Shown here one piece after another: positions 1 through 8,586 of a stretch of 53,621 nt of DNA; position 1 is the first letter of the stretch, and each line of letters starts with the position of its first letter. The translations under genes were made by a program, and so were the position numbers. The stretch covers positions 1 through 53,621 of the forward strand of contig NZ_JACVVE010000038.1 in the NCBI RefSeq assembly GCF_016648105.1, read 5' to 3'. The DNA is from Pseudomonas sp. S31 (GTDB lineage Bacteria > Pseudomonadota > Gammaproteobacteria > Pseudomonadales > Pseudomonadaceae). Below the pieces are notes generated by a model. It was not told where the DNA came from, did not search any database, and saw only the letters and a list, made by a program, of their open reading frames with translations.

Positions 1-67
1 TCCCCCCTCCCAATGGCCTAGACTGCATCCATTGCAGTATTTGCGTCCGCTCGCCCAAGGCCTTTGC

Positions 68-448
68 ATGTCCGACCCCCGCTATCAGATCGACGTCAGC
101 GTCGTGACCCGCTACCTCAAAGAACAATCCGACCCGGAAAACAGCCGTTACGCCTTTGCCTACACCATTACGGTGCAGAACAATGGCTCCCTCAAAGCCA
201 AGCTCCTGTCCCGCCACTGGCTGATCACCAACGGTGATGGCGAAGTCGAGGAGGTGCGTGGCGATGGTGTCGTCGGCCAGCAGCCGACCCTGGAGCCCGG
301 CAAGAGCCACACCTACAGCAGTGGCGCGGTGATCGCCACCCGAGTGGGCACCATGCAGGGCAGCTACCAGATGCTTGCCGAAGACGGCAAACGCTTCGAC
401 GCCGAGATCACCCCGTTCCGCCTGGCCGTGCCGGGGGCCCTGCACTGA
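68..448 (+). CDS. apaG: ApaG protein (Co2+/Mg2+ efflux-associated)
   Basis: Small single-domain ApaG protein of 126 residues, the family's usual length. The sequence runs YQIDVSVVTRYLKEQSDPE... and includes SRHWLITNGDGEVEEVRGDGV and SYQM near the end, typical of the fibronectin-III-like ApaG fold. An in-frame start 36 bases upstream (an alternative codon at 32) would add twelve residues not usual in the family; the ATG at 68 giving MSDPRY is preferred. The stop overlaps the apaH start by one base (TGATG), so the two are translationally coupled. In enterics apaG lies with ksgA and apaH; here ksgA would be expected just left of the window. Biochemical role is poorly defined; genetics in Salmonella (corD) links it to cobalt and magnesium efflux. 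Confidence 0.93.
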   Translation: MSDPRYQIDVSVVTRYLKEQSDPENSRYAFAYTITVQNNGSLKAKLLSRHWLITNGDGEVEEVRGDGVVGQQPTLEPGKSHTYSSGAVIATRVGTMQGSYQMLAEDGKRFDAEITPFRLAVPGALH

Positions 449-1314
449 TGGCCAGCTACGCCGTCGGCGACCTGCAGGGTTGCCTGCAGCCGCTCAAGTG
501 CCTGCTCGAGCGGGTCGCCTTCGACCCGGCGGTGGATCGCCTGTGGCTGGTCGGCGACCTGGTGAACCGCGGCCCGGAGTCGCTGGAAACCCTGCGTTAT
601 CTCTATTCGATACGCCACTCACTGGTCTGCGTACTGGGCAACCACGACCTGCACCTGCTGGCCGCCTGGCACAACGTCGAGCGGCTGAAGAAAAGCGACA
701 CCCTGCGCGAGATTCTCGAAGCCCCCGATGCCGCCGATCTGCTCGACTGGCTGCGCCAGCAGAAGCTGCTGCATTACGACGAGCCACGCGGCGTGGCCAT
801 GGTGCATGCCGGCATCCCACCGCAATGGACCCTGGGCAAGGCCCTGGAGCTGGCGGCCGAGGTCGAGCAGGTATTGCGCGACGACAGCCGCCTGCAGCTG
901 TACCTCGCCGGCATGTACGGCAACGAGCCGAACAAGTGGAGCAACAAGCTCAGTGGTGTCGAGCGCCTGCGGGTGATCACCAACTGCCTCACGCGCATGC
1001 GCTTCTGCACCGAGGACGGCAAGCTCGACCTCAAGAGCAAGGAAGGCCTGGGCACCGCGCCCAAGGGCTACAAGCCGTGGTTCGCGCACAAGGGCCGGCG
1101 CTCGCGGCACGTGAAGATCATCTTCGGCCACTGGGCGGCGCTCGAAGGCAAGGTCCGCGAGCCCGGCATCGTCGCCCTGGACACCGGCTGCGTCTGGGGC
1201 GGTGCCATGACCCTGTACAACATCGACAGCGGCGAATATCACCGCTGCGCGTGCAGCGACGACGGCCACGTTCGCCCGCCCGCAGCATCGGCTAAACTCA
1301 ACGACCAACCCTGA
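448..1314 (+). CDS. apaH: Bis(5'-nucleosyl)-tetraphosphatase, symmetrical
   Basis: Hydrolyses Ap4A to two ADP, lowering alarmone dinucleotide levels in the cytoplasm. The 288-residue protein has the metallophosphatase signatures in order: GDLQG (residues 7-11), GDLVNRGPES (about 35-44) and GNHDLHLL (about 63-70), plus a late FGHWAALEG block. The first motif has Gln where the classical GDxHG has His; I believe this is normal for pseudomonad ApaH rather than a defect. It starts on the last base of the apaG stop codon and is followed 15 bases later by glpE, so apaG-apaH-glpE is probably one transcript. Confidence 0.95.
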   Translation: MASYAVGDLQGCLQPLKCLLERVAFDPAVDRLWLVGDLVNRGPESLETLRYLYSIRHSLVCVLGNHDLHLLAAWHNVERLKKSDTLREILEAPDAADLLDWLRQQKLLHYDEPRGVAMVHAGIPPQWTLGKALELAAEVEQVLRDDSRLQLYLAGMYGNEPNKWSNKLSGVERLRVITNCLTRMRFCTEDGKLDLKSKEGLGTAPKGYKPWFAHKGRRSRHVKIIFGHWAALEGKVREPGIVALDTGCVWGGAMTLYNIDSGEYHRCACSDDGHVRPPAASAKLNDQP

Positions 1315-1329
1315 AGGAAAGCCACACCC

Positions 1330-1659
1330 ATGAGCGAGTTCAAGCGCATCCCTCCCGAACAGGCCCTGGCCCTGCGGGCGCAAGGTGCGGTCGTCGTCGA
1401 TATTCGCGACCCGCAGGCTTTCGCCGCCGGCCATATCACCGGTGCCCAGCATCTGGATAACCACTCGGTCGCCGAGTTCATCCGCAACGCCGACCTCGAC
1501 GCCCCGACCCTGGTGGTGTGCTACCACGGCAACTCCAGCCAGAGCGCGGCCGCGTACTTGGTTGGCCAGGGCTTTTCCGACGTATACAGCGTCGATGGCG
1601 GCTTCGAGCTGTGGCGCGCCACCTACCCGGCGGAAACCGCCCAAGGCAGCGCCGAGTAA
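1330..1659 (+). CDS. glpE: Thiosulfate sulfurtransferase GlpE (single-domain rhodanese)
   Basis: Single rhodanese domain of 109 residues that transfers sulfane sulfur from thiosulfate to acceptors such as cyanide or thioredoxin, in the cytoplasm. The active-site loop is CYHGNSSQ (around residues 65-72) with the catalytic Cys first; the CH2A-type DIRDPQAFAAGHI region is at residues 26-38. The length matches GlpE. A purine-rich AAGGAAAG lies about ten bases before the ATG. Gene order apaG-apaH-glpE is conserved in Pseudomonas, so the symbol follows sequence family and context; there is no glp regulon around it. Confidence 0.92.
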   Translation: MSEFKRIPPEQALALRAQGAVVVDIRDPQAFAAGHITGAQHLDNHSVAEFIRNADLDAPTLVVCYHGNSSQSAAAYLVGQGFSDVYSVDGGFELWRATYPAETAQGSAE

Positions 1660-1767
1660 TTTTTTCATTTTTACTGCAGCCCGCGTCCCACGCGGGTTCG
1701 CGCCGCACCTGACGAACGGTAGTGGGCAACTTCTGCCTCCGTCGCCCTTGACCTTGCGTATTACCAA

Positions 1768-1777
1768 CTATCCTTAA
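1768..1777 (+). promoter_or_regulatory. Candidate sigma-S type -10 element upstream of the PrkA-kinase gene
   Basis: CTATCCTTAA differs at one base from the core CTATACTTAA of RpoS-dependent promoters and lies about 165 bases before the kinase start in the 282-bp gap after glpE. A TTGACC sits 15 bases upstream of TATCCT. In E. coli the homologous yeaGH operon is stress and starvation induced, so a sigma-S element would fit. The match is by eye only. Confidence 0.35.
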
Positions 1778-1941
1778 GCCCAGGCCATCCAAAAAAGGGG
1801 AGAGCCGGTACACCGGCGTGCGGGTCATCGGTAGCGTTTCAGGGTGTTCTGGGGGGTATACAGCAATCGGCGAACCCGGTTGCATGCCAGCATCAGCTGA
1901 CTGATCCGGCGTCGTCTCCACGTATCGAGCGAGGTGACGTC

Positions 1942-3864
1942 ATGAGCATTTTTAGCCACTTCCAACAACGTTTCGAATCAACCCGCCAAGAAGAACTATC
2001 GCTGCAAGAGTACCTCGAGCTGTGCAAAGAGGATCGCAGTGCCTATGCATCGGCGGCTGAACGGCTGTTGCTGGCCATCGGTGAGCCGGAGCTGATCGAC
2101 ACCTCCACCAACTCCAGACTGTCGCGGATCTTCTCCAACAAGGTAATCCGCCGTTATCCGGCCTTTGCCGACTTCCATGGCATGGAAGAGTGCATCGACC
2201 AGATCGTCTCGTACTTCCGCCACGCCGCCCAAGGCCTGGAAGAAAAGAAACAGATCCTCTACCTGCTGGGCCCGGTAGGCGGCGGTAAATCGTCGCTGGC
2301 CGAGAAACTCAAGCAGCTGATGGAAAGGGTACCGTTCTACGCCATCAAGGACTCGCCGGTGTTCGAGTCCCCACTGGGGCTGTTCAACGCCACCGAAGAC
2401 GGGGCCATTCTCGAGGAAGAGTACGGCATCCCGCGGCGCTACCTGAACACCATCATGTCGCCCTGGGCCACCAAGCGCCTGCAGGAGTTCGGCGGTGACA
2501 TCAGCAAGTTCAAGGTGGTCAAGCTCTACCCGTCCATTCTCAACCAGATCGCCATCGCCAAGACCGAACCGGGCGACGAGAACAACCAGGACATCTCCGC
2601 CCTGGTGGGTAAAGTGGATATTCGCAAGCTCGAGGAATTCCCGCAGAACGACGCCGACGCCTACAGCTACTCGGGCGCGCTGTGCCGGGCCAACCAGGGC
2701 CTGATGGAATTCGTCGAGATGTTCAAGGCGCCGATCAAGGTCCTGCACCCGTTGCTCACCGCCACCCAGGAAGGCAACTACAACAGCACCGAAGGCCTCG
2801 GGGCGATCCCCTACTCCGGGATCCTGCTGGCCCACTCCAACGAATCGGAATGGCACACCTTCCGCAACAACAAGAACAACGAGGCGTTCATCGACCGGAT
2901 CTACATCGTCAAGGTCCCGTACTGCCTGCGCGTCAGCGACGAGATCAAGATCTACGACAAGCTGCTGGTCAACAGTTCGCTGGCCAAGGCGCACTGCGCA
3001 CCGGACACGCTGAAGATGCTCGCCCAGTTCACCGTGCTGTCGCGCCTCAAGGAGCCGGAAAACTCCAACATCTATTCGAAGATGCGCGTGTACGACGGCG
3101 AAAACCTCAAGGACACCGATCCGAAGGCCAAGTCCATCCAGGAATACCGCGACTCTGCCGGCGTCGACGAAGGCATGAACGGCCTGTCGACCCGCTTCGC
3201 CTTCAAGATCCTGTCCAAGGTGTTCAACTTCGACCCACACGAAGTCGCTGCCAACCCGGTACACCTGCTGTACGTGCTGGAGCAGCAGATCGAACAGGAG
3301 CAATTCCCGGCCGAGGTGCGTGAACGCTACCTGCGCTACCTCAAGGAATACCTGGCCCCGCGCTACATCGAGTTCATCGGCAAGGAAATTCAGACCGCCT
3401 ACCTCGAGTCGTACAGCGAGTATGGGCAGAATATCTTCGACCGCTACGTGCTGTACGCCGACTTCTGGATCCAGGATCAGGAGTACCGCGACCCGGAAAC
3501 CGGCGAGATCCTCAACCGCATCGCCCTCAACGAAGAGCTGGAGAAGATCGAGAAGCCGGCCGGTATCAGCAATCCGAAGGACTTCCGCAACGAGATCGTC
3601 AACTTCGTGCTGCGCGCCCGTGCCAACAACAACGGCAAGAACCCGAGCTGGCTGAGCTACGAGAAGCTGCGGGTGGTGATCGAGAAGAAGATGTTCTCCA
3701 ACACCGAAGACCTGCTGCCGGTCATCAGCTTCAACGCCAAGGCCAGCAAGGAGGACCAACAGAAACACAACGACTTCGTCACGCGGATGGTGGAGCGTGG
3801 CTACACCGACAAACAGGTGCGCCTGCTGTCGGAATGGTACCTGCGGGTCAGGAAATCGCAATAA
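1942..3864 (+). CDS. yeaG: PrkA-family serine protein kinase (YeaG)
   Basis: Cytoplasmic AAA+-like serine protein kinase of 640 residues, full length for the family. The P-loop GPVGGGKS is at residues 110-117 in the N-terminal PrkA AAA domain; the C-terminal half is the PrkA domain (ARANNNGKNPSWLSYEKLR region). The start is fixed by GAGGTG six bases before the ATG. It is followed by the DUF444 and SpoVR genes, the usual three-gene set in proteobacteria. In E. coli YeaG acts with YeaH in nitrogen starvation and stationary-phase stress; substrates here are unknown. The 131-bp gap to the next gene holds a small repeat, so coupling is transcriptional rather than translational. Confidence 0.95.
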   Translation: MSIFSHFQQRFESTRQEELSLQEYLELCKEDRSAYASAAERLLLAIGEPELIDTSTNSRLSRIFSNKVIRRYPAFADFHGMEECIDQIVSYFRHAAQGLEEKKQILYLLGPVGGGKSSLAEKLKQLMERVPFYAIKDSPVFESPLGLFNATEDGAILEEEYGIPRRYLNTIMSPWATKRLQEFGGDISKFKVVKLYPSILNQIAIAKTEPGDENNQDISALVGKVDIRKLEEFPQNDADAYSYSGALCRANQGLMEFVEMFKAPIKVLHPLLTATQEGNYNSTEGLGAIPYSGILLAHSNESEWHTFRNNKNNEAFIDRIYIVKVPYCLRVSDEIKIYDKLLVNSSLAKAHCAPDTLKMLAQFTVLSRLKEPENSNIYSKMRVYDGENLKDTDPKAKSIQEYRDSAGVDEGMNGLSTRFAFKILSKVFNFDPHEVAANPVHLLYVLEQQIEQEQFPAEVRERYLRYLKEYLAPRYIEFIGKEIQTAYLESYSEYGQNIFDRYVLYADFWIQDQEYRDPETGEILNRIALNEELEKIEKPAGISNPKDFRNEIVNFVLRARANNNGKNPSWLSYEKLRVVIEKKMFSNTEDLLPVISFNAKASKEDQQKHNDFVTRMVERGYTDKQVRLLSEWYLRVRKSQ

Positions 3865-3869
3865 GGCGG

Positions 3870-3960
3870 CAAGCTACACGCCGCGCGCCCAACGCTGGCC
3901 TGCCAGCCGCGGGCGGCGGCAGCTGCTTTGCTGCTTCAATGTGCAGCAGTTCGTAGCTTG
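3870..3960. repeat. 91-bp intergenic element with 8-bp terminal inverted repeats
   Basis: The ends are CAAGCTAC (3870-3877) and GTAGCTTG (3953-3960), perfect inverted complements, enclosing a GC-rich core with an internal GCAGC/GCTGC dyad (about 3919-3934). It fills most of the yeaG-yeaH gap. AGCTACAAGCT-like short repeats are common in pseudomonads, so this may be a MITE-like or repeat-family element; it could also simply be an RNA hairpin between the two genes. Confidence 0.5.
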
Positions 3961-3994
3961 AAGCGTGCAGCTGTTCCCAGCTACCGGAGGGGTC

Positions 3995-5266
3995 ATGAGC
4001 TACGTAATCGACCGACGCCTGAACGGCAAGAACAAGAGCACGGTCAACCGCCAGCGCTTCTTGCGGCGTTACCGTGAACACATCAAGAAAGCTGTCGAGG
4101 AGGCCGTGAGCCGCCGCTCCATCATGGACATGGAGCATGGCGAGCAGATCAGCATCCCTGGACGCGACATCGACGAACCGGTGCTGCACCACGGCCGTGG
4201 TGGCAAGCAGACCATCGTGCACCCCGGCAACAAGGAATTCACCGCCGGTGAGCACATCGCCAGGCCGCAAGGCGGCGGGGGCGGCGGCGGGCGCGGCAAG
4301 GCCGGCAACTCCGGCGAGGGCATGGATGACTTCGTCTTCCAGATCACCCAGGAGGAGTTCCTCGAGTTCATGTTCGAGGACCTCGAACTGCCCAACCTGG
4401 TCAAGCGCCACCTGACCGGCGCCGACACCTTCAAGACCGTGCGTGCGGGCATCGCCAACGAGGGCAACCCCTCGCGCATCAACATCGTTCGCACCCTGCG
4501 CTCGGCCCATGCCCGGCGCATCGCCCTGACCGGCAGCAGCCGCGCACTGCTGCGCGAAGCGCAAAAGGAGCTGGCGCGGCTGAAGGTCGAGGAACCGGAC
4601 AACTTCACCGACATCCAGGAAACCGAGCAGGAAATCGAACGGCTCAAGGCACGCATCAACCGCCTGCCGTTCCTCGACACCTTCGACCTCAAGTACAACC
4701 TGCTGGTCAAGCAACCCAACCCCAGCTCCAAGGCGGTGATGTTCTGCCTGATGGACGTGTCCGGCTCCATGACCCAGGCCACCAAGGACATCGCCAAGCG
4801 CTTCTTCATCCTCCTGTACCTGTTCCTCAAGCGGAACTACGACCGCATCGAAGTGGTGTTCATCCGTCACCACACCAGCGCCCGGGAAGTGGACGAGGAA
4901 GAGTTCTTCTATTCGCGGGAAACCGGCGGCACCATCGTCTCCAGCGCGCTGAAAATGATGCAAGAGATCATGGCCGAACGCTATCCGGCCAGCGACTGGA
5001 ACATCTATGCCGCGCAGGCCTCCGACGGCGACAACTGGAACGACGACTCGCCGATCTGCCGCGAGATCCTCTCCAAGCAGATCATGCCGCACGTGCAGTA
5101 CTACACTTACGTTGAGATCACACCCCGCGAGCACCAGGCGCTCTGGTACGAATACGAGCGTATCGGCGAGGCCTTCCCCGACACATTCGCCCAGCAGCAG
5201 TTGGTTTCGGCCGGTGATATCTACCCGGTCTTCCGTGAACTCTTCCAGCGCAGGTTAGCCACATGA
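3995..5266 (+). CDS. yeaH: DUF444 (YeaH/YhbH) family protein with a vWA-like domain
   Basis: Protein of 423 residues from the ATG at 3995, preceded by CCGGAGGGG. A GTG ten codons upstream is unlikely. Residues about 88-95 form a pure glycine run, a flexible linker. The C-terminal half contains FCLMDVSGSMTQATKD (about residue 250), a DxSxS MIDAS motif as in von Willebrand A domains, so a metal-dependent protein-binding role is inferred. It overlaps spoVR by four bases (ATGA). Family function is not fully defined; E. coli YeaH partners the YeaG kinase. Confidence 0.93.
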   Translation: MSYVIDRRLNGKNKSTVNRQRFLRRYREHIKKAVEEAVSRRSIMDMEHGEQISIPGRDIDEPVLHHGRGGKQTIVHPGNKEFTAGEHIARPQGGGGGGGRGKAGNSGEGMDDFVFQITQEEFLEFMFEDLELPNLVKRHLTGADTFKTVRAGIANEGNPSRINIVRTLRSAHARRIALTGSSRALLREAQKELARLKVEEPDNFTDIQETEQEIERLKARINRLPFLDTFDLKYNLLVKQPNPSSKAVMFCLMDVSGSMTQATKDIAKRFFILLYLFLKRNYDRIEVVFIRHHTSAREVDEEEFFYSRETGGTIVSSALKMMQEIMAERYPASDWNIYAAQASDGDNWNDDSPICREILSKQIMPHVQYYTYVEITPREHQALWYEYERIGEAFPDTFAQQQLVSAGDIYPVFRELFQRRLAT

Positions 5267-6831
5267 CCGCCAGAGCACAGAGACGCCAACCCATTTCCAC
5301 CGGGTCCGAGTGGACGTTCGAGCTGATCCAGACCTACGACCGGGAAATCAGTCGCCTGGCCGAACGCTACGCCCTGGACACCTACCCCAACCAGATCGAG
5401 GTGATCACCGCCGAGCAGATGATGGACGCCTACGCCTCCGTCGGCATGCCGCTCGGTTATCACCATTGGTCCTACGGCAAGCAGTTCCTCAGCACCGAGA
5501 AGTCATACAGCCGAGGCCAGATGGGCCTGGCCTATGAAATCGTGATCAACTCCGATCCGTGCATCGCCTACCTGATGGAAGAGAACACCATGTGCATGCA
5601 GGCACTGGTGATCGCCCACGCCTGCTATGGCCACAACAGCTTCTTCAAGGGCAACTACCTGTTCCGCACCTGGACCGACGCCACGTCGATCATCGATTAC
5701 CTGGTGTTCGCCAAGCAGTACATCGCCCAGTGCGAGGAGCGCCATGGCATCGACGCGGTAGAGGACCTGATCGACTCCTGCCATGCCCTGATGAACTACG
5801 GTGTCGATCGCTACAAGCGCCCCTACCCTATTTCCGCCGAAGAAGAGCGTCGGCGGCAGAAAGACCGCGAAGAACACCTGCAACGGCAGATCAACGACCT
5901 CTGGCGGACCATTCCCAAGGGTGCCGAGAAAGGCGGCGAGCGCGACGATGCACGCTTCCCCGCCGAGCCACAGGAGAACATTCTCTACTTCATCGAGAAG
6001 AACGCACCACTGCTCGAGCCCTGGCAGCGCGAAGTGGTGCGGATCGTGCGCAAGATCGCCCAGTATTTCTACCCGCAGCGCCAGACCCAGGTGATGAACG
6101 AAGGCTGGGCGACCTTCTGGCACTACACGCTGATGAACGACCTGTATGACGAAGGCCTCATCACCGAAGGCTTCATGATGGAGTTCCTGCAGTCGCACAC
6201 CAGCGTGGTGTTCCAACCGGGCTTCGACAGCCCGTACTACAGCGGCATCAACCCCTATGCACTGGGCTTTGCGATGTATACCGACATCCGCCGCATGTGC
6301 GAAAACCCCACCGAGGAGGATCGCCGCTGGTTCCCCGACATTGCCGGCAGTGATTGGCTTTCTACCATCAAGTTCGCCATGAGCAGCTTCAAGGACGAAA
6401 GCTTCATCCTGCAGTACCTGTCACCCAAGGTCATTCGCGATCTCAAGCTGTTCAGCATCCTCGACGACGATCAGCGCGAAGACCTGCTGGTGCCGGCCAT
6501 CCATGACGAGGACGGCTACCGGACCATCCGCGAGCAACTGGCGGCCCAGTACAACCTGGGTAACCGGGAACCGAACGTGCAGATCTGGAGCATCGACCGG
6601 CGTGGCGACCGCTCCCTGACCCTGCGTCACCAGCAGCACAACCGCAAGCCCCTGGGCGACTCCACCGAGGAGGTTCTCAAGCACTTGCACCGCCTGTGGG
6701 GCTTCGATATCCACCTGGAAACCGTCCAGGGCGACCAAGTGGTCAAGACCCACCACATGCCACCGCGTGGCGAACACGGCGAAAGCGGCGACTATGGCCG
6801 CATGGACCTGGCCGTCATTCACCACCTCTAG
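5263..6831 (+). CDS. SpoVR family protein (YcgB-like)
   Basis: 522-residue SpoVR-family protein, usual length. Recognisable blocks are NEGWATFWHYTLMNDL (about residue 279), QPGFDSPYYSGINPYALGF (about 319) and a C-terminal SLTLRHQQHNRKPL block. The family is named for Bacillus spore cortex formation, but in non-sporulating proteobacteria its role is unknown and it always travels with the PrkA kinase and DUF444 genes. It begins in the ATGA overlap with the DUF444 gene, so the pair is translationally coupled. Start choice has no real alternative. Confidence 0.93.
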   Translation: MTARAQRRQPISTGSEWTFELIQTYDREISRLAERYALDTYPNQIEVITAEQMMDAYASVGMPLGYHHWSYGKQFLSTEKSYSRGQMGLAYEIVINSDPCIAYLMEENTMCMQALVIAHACYGHNSFFKGNYLFRTWTDATSIIDYLVFAKQYIAQCEERHGIDAVEDLIDSCHALMNYGVDRYKRPYPISAEEERRRQKDREEHLQRQINDLWRTIPKGAEKGGERDDARFPAEPQENILYFIEKNAPLLEPWQREVVRIVRKIAQYFYPQRQTQVMNEGWATFWHYTLMNDLYDEGLITEGFMMEFLQSHTSVVFQPGFDSPYYSGINPYALGFAMYTDIRRMCENPTEEDRRWFPDIAGSDWLSTIKFAMSSFKDESFILQYLSPKVIRDLKLFSILDDDQREDLLVPAIHDEDGYRTIREQLAAQYNLGNREPNVQIWSIDRRGDRSLTLRHQQHNRKPLGDSTEEVLKHLHRLWGFDIHLETVQGDQVVKTHHMPPRGEHGESGDYGRMDLAVIHHL

Positions 6832-6847
6832 CATCCAGCCAACGCCG

Positions 6848-6879
6848 TTACTGCCGACAGGGTATCCTGTGGGCAGTAA
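6848..6879 (+). promoter_or_regulatory. Long hairpin immediately upstream of the cca ribosome-binding site
   Basis: TTACTGCC (6848-6855) pairs with GGCAGTAA (6872-6879); inside it, after one G/G mismatch, ACAGG (6857-6861) pairs with CCTGT (6866-6870) around a GTAT loop. The stem ends one base before the GGAGG (6881-6885) of cca. It could be a 5' UTR structure, a dyad operator, or a terminator-like end for spoVR without a T-run. Confidence 0.55.
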
Positions 6880-6891
6880 TGGAGGCTGCAC

Positions 6892-7986
6892 ATGCAAATC
6901 TACAAAGTTGGCGGCGCGGTGCGTGACCGCCTGCTCGGGCGCCCAGTCAGCGATATCGACTGGCTGGTGGTCGGGGCCACGGTCGAAGACATGCACGCCA
7001 AGGGCTATCGGCCGGTCGGCGCTGATTTCCCCGTCTTCCTGCATCCGAAGACCGGTGAGGAATATGCCCTGGCGCGCACCGAGCGCAAGAGCGGGCGGGG
7101 TTACGGCGGCTTCACCTTCCACGCCAGCCCCGACGTGACCCTGGAAGAAGACCTGGTGCGCCGCGACCTGACCATCAATGCGATGGCCGAGGATGAACAG
7201 GGCACGGTGTATGACCCCTACAACGGCCAGGAAGACCTCAGCCAGCGAATTTTACGCCACGTTTCCCCCGCGTTCGCAGAAGATCCCTTGCGGGTACTGC
7301 GCGTCGCTCGCTTTGCTGCACGCTATGCGGCACTGGGTTTTCAGGTTGCCGATGAAACGCTGGCGTTGATGCGCCAGATCAGCGCGTCAGGCGAACTGCA
7401 CGCACTGACGGCCGAACGCAGCTGGAAAGAAATCGAACGTGCCCTGATGGAGGACCAACCTCAGGTCTTCATCCAGGTATTGCGCGCGTGCGGCGCGTTG
7501 CCCGAGTTGATGCCCGAGCTCGAAGACGGCGCCGATACCCTGCCGGCGCTGCAGCAGGCTGCCGCGCACCATCAGCCGCTACACGTGCGCTGGGCCTGCT
7601 TGCTGCGCGGCTTGGAGCCGACCGCGATCAAAGCGCTGAACCAGCGATTCAAGGCGCCACGGGAGTGCCAGGAACTGGCCCTGCTGGTAGGGGAGTTTGC
7701 CGAACGGGCCGACCAGGCCATGGCGCTGGACGCGACAAGCCTGCTGGAGATGCTGCAGAAGTTCGATGTGTATCGGCGGCCGCAGCGCTTCGAGGATTTC
7801 ATTGCGGCGTGCGAGATGGCCGTATCTGGAGATTACCCACAGGCCGATTATCTTCGCGGAGCTGCGGCGGCGGCACGGGCGGTTGACGTGAAGCCACTGG
7901 TCGAAGCGGGACTGACTGGCCAAGGTCTGGGCGAGGCGCTCAAAGGTGAGCGACTGAAAGCGCTCGAGGCTTACAAGCTCAATTGA
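6892..7986 (+). CDS. cca: CCA-adding tRNA nucleotidyltransferase
   Basis: Adds or repairs the 3' CCA of tRNAs from CTP and ATP. The 364-residue protein begins MQIYKVGGAVRDRLLGR with the class II GGxVRD motif and has the metal-binding DIDW (residues 22-25), LEEDLVRRDLTINAMA (about 84-99) and PLRVLRVARFAARY (about 128-141). The length is about 50 residues shorter than E. coli Cca because there is no C-terminal HD phosphohydrolase domain, as is usual in Pseudomonas. A strong GGAGG lies seven bases before the ATG. It is followed by a REP pair facing folK. Confidence 0.95.
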   Translation: MQIYKVGGAVRDRLLGRPVSDIDWLVVGATVEDMHAKGYRPVGADFPVFLHPKTGEEYALARTERKSGRGYGGFTFHASPDVTLEEDLVRRDLTINAMAEDEQGTVYDPYNGQEDLSQRILRHVSPAFAEDPLRVLRVARFAARYAALGFQVADETLALMRQISASGELHALTAERSWKEIERALMEDQPQVFIQVLRACGALPELMPELEDGADTLPALQQAAAHHQPLHVRWACLLRGLEPTAIKALNQRFKAPRECQELALLVGEFAERADQAMALDATSLLEMLQKFDVYRRPQRFEDFIAACEMAVSGDYPQADYLRGAAAAARAVDVKPLVEAGLTGQGLGEALKGERLKALEAYKLN

Positions 7987-7993
7987 ACATACC

Positions 7994-8067
7994 GGCCCTT
8001 TCGCGGCTAAAGCCGCTCCTACAGGTTCCACACCCCCTGTAGGAGCGGCTTTAGCCGCGAAAGGGCC
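7994..8067. repeat. Inverted pair of putida-type REP elements between cca and folK
   Basis: Two 32-base copies (7994-8025 and 8036-8067) are perfect reverse complements around a ten-base loop. Each has the REP core GGAGCGGCTTTAGCCGC with a GTAG head. They lie between two convergent genes, the usual REP position, and could act as a transcription or mRNA-decay barrier. Confidence 0.9.
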
Positions 8068-8076
8068 AGTACAGGC

Positions 8077-8586
8077 TCAACCCGGGGTCAGCTGCAACCC
8101 ACGCCACTCGAAGGCAACCGGTGCCAACACCTGCTCGATCCGCGCTTCCTGCCACAACTGCGCCATGCTTTTCCCCACCCCCGGATGCACCAGCTTCGGC
8201 GCCAATAGCGACAACGGCCACAGCACGAAGGCATTCTTCAGGATCTCGGCCCTGGGCAACACCAGCCCATTGAAGGTGCCGTGCAGGTCGTCGTACATGA
8301 GTACGTCGATATCCAGCGGCAAGCCCTTGCGTTCAGGCGCATAGCGGCCATTGTCCGCCTCGATGAACTTGAGCCGACGGTCCAGCTCCATCAGCGGCAG
8401 CTCGGTAGTACCCGTCACCACGAAGTTGATGAACGGCCCGCTCTTGATACCCACCGCCTGGCTCTCGAACGCCGGAGAGCAGCGCATGTCGCCCAGAATC
8501 GCCGCCAGGGCATCGAGCCCGGCGCACAGGTGCGCATGGCGGTCGATATTGCTGCCAAGACCCAGGTAAACCCTGCTCAGAGACAT
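8077..8586 (-). CDS. folK: 2-amino-4-hydroxy-6-hydroxymethyldihydropteridine diphosphokinase
   Basis: Transfers pyrophosphate from ATP to 6-hydroxymethyl-dihydropterin in folate synthesis. The 169-residue protein begins MSLSRVYLGLGSNIDRH and contains FINFVVTG (about residue 52), ERKGLPLDIDVLMYDD (about residues 84-99, with the conserved substrate/metal DxD pair) and LVLPRAEILKNAFVLWPL (about 107-124, the HPxxxxRxFVLxPL block in variant form). It overlaps the end of folB by ten bases on the same strand, forming a folB-folK operon. Confidence 0.95.
   Translation of the reverse strand: MSLSRVYLGLGSNIDRHAHLCAGLDALAAILGDMRCSPAFESQAVGIKSGPFINFVVTGTTELPLMELDRRLKFIEADNGRYAPERKGLPLDIDVLMYDDLHGTFNGLVLPRAEILKNAFVLWPLSLLAPKLVHPGVGKSMAQLWQEARIEQVLAPVAFEWRGLQLTPG

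Noticed and set aside
448..458. Gln in place of His in the first ApaH metal motif, considered as a defect
   Set aside because: I believe GDLQG is normal in ApaH of pseudomonads and xanthomonads; all other motifs are intact.
7994..8067. Inverted REP pairs considered as CRISPR repeats or transposon ends
   Set aside because: Only paired inverted copies, no regularly spaced direct repeats, and the sequence is the known putida REP.
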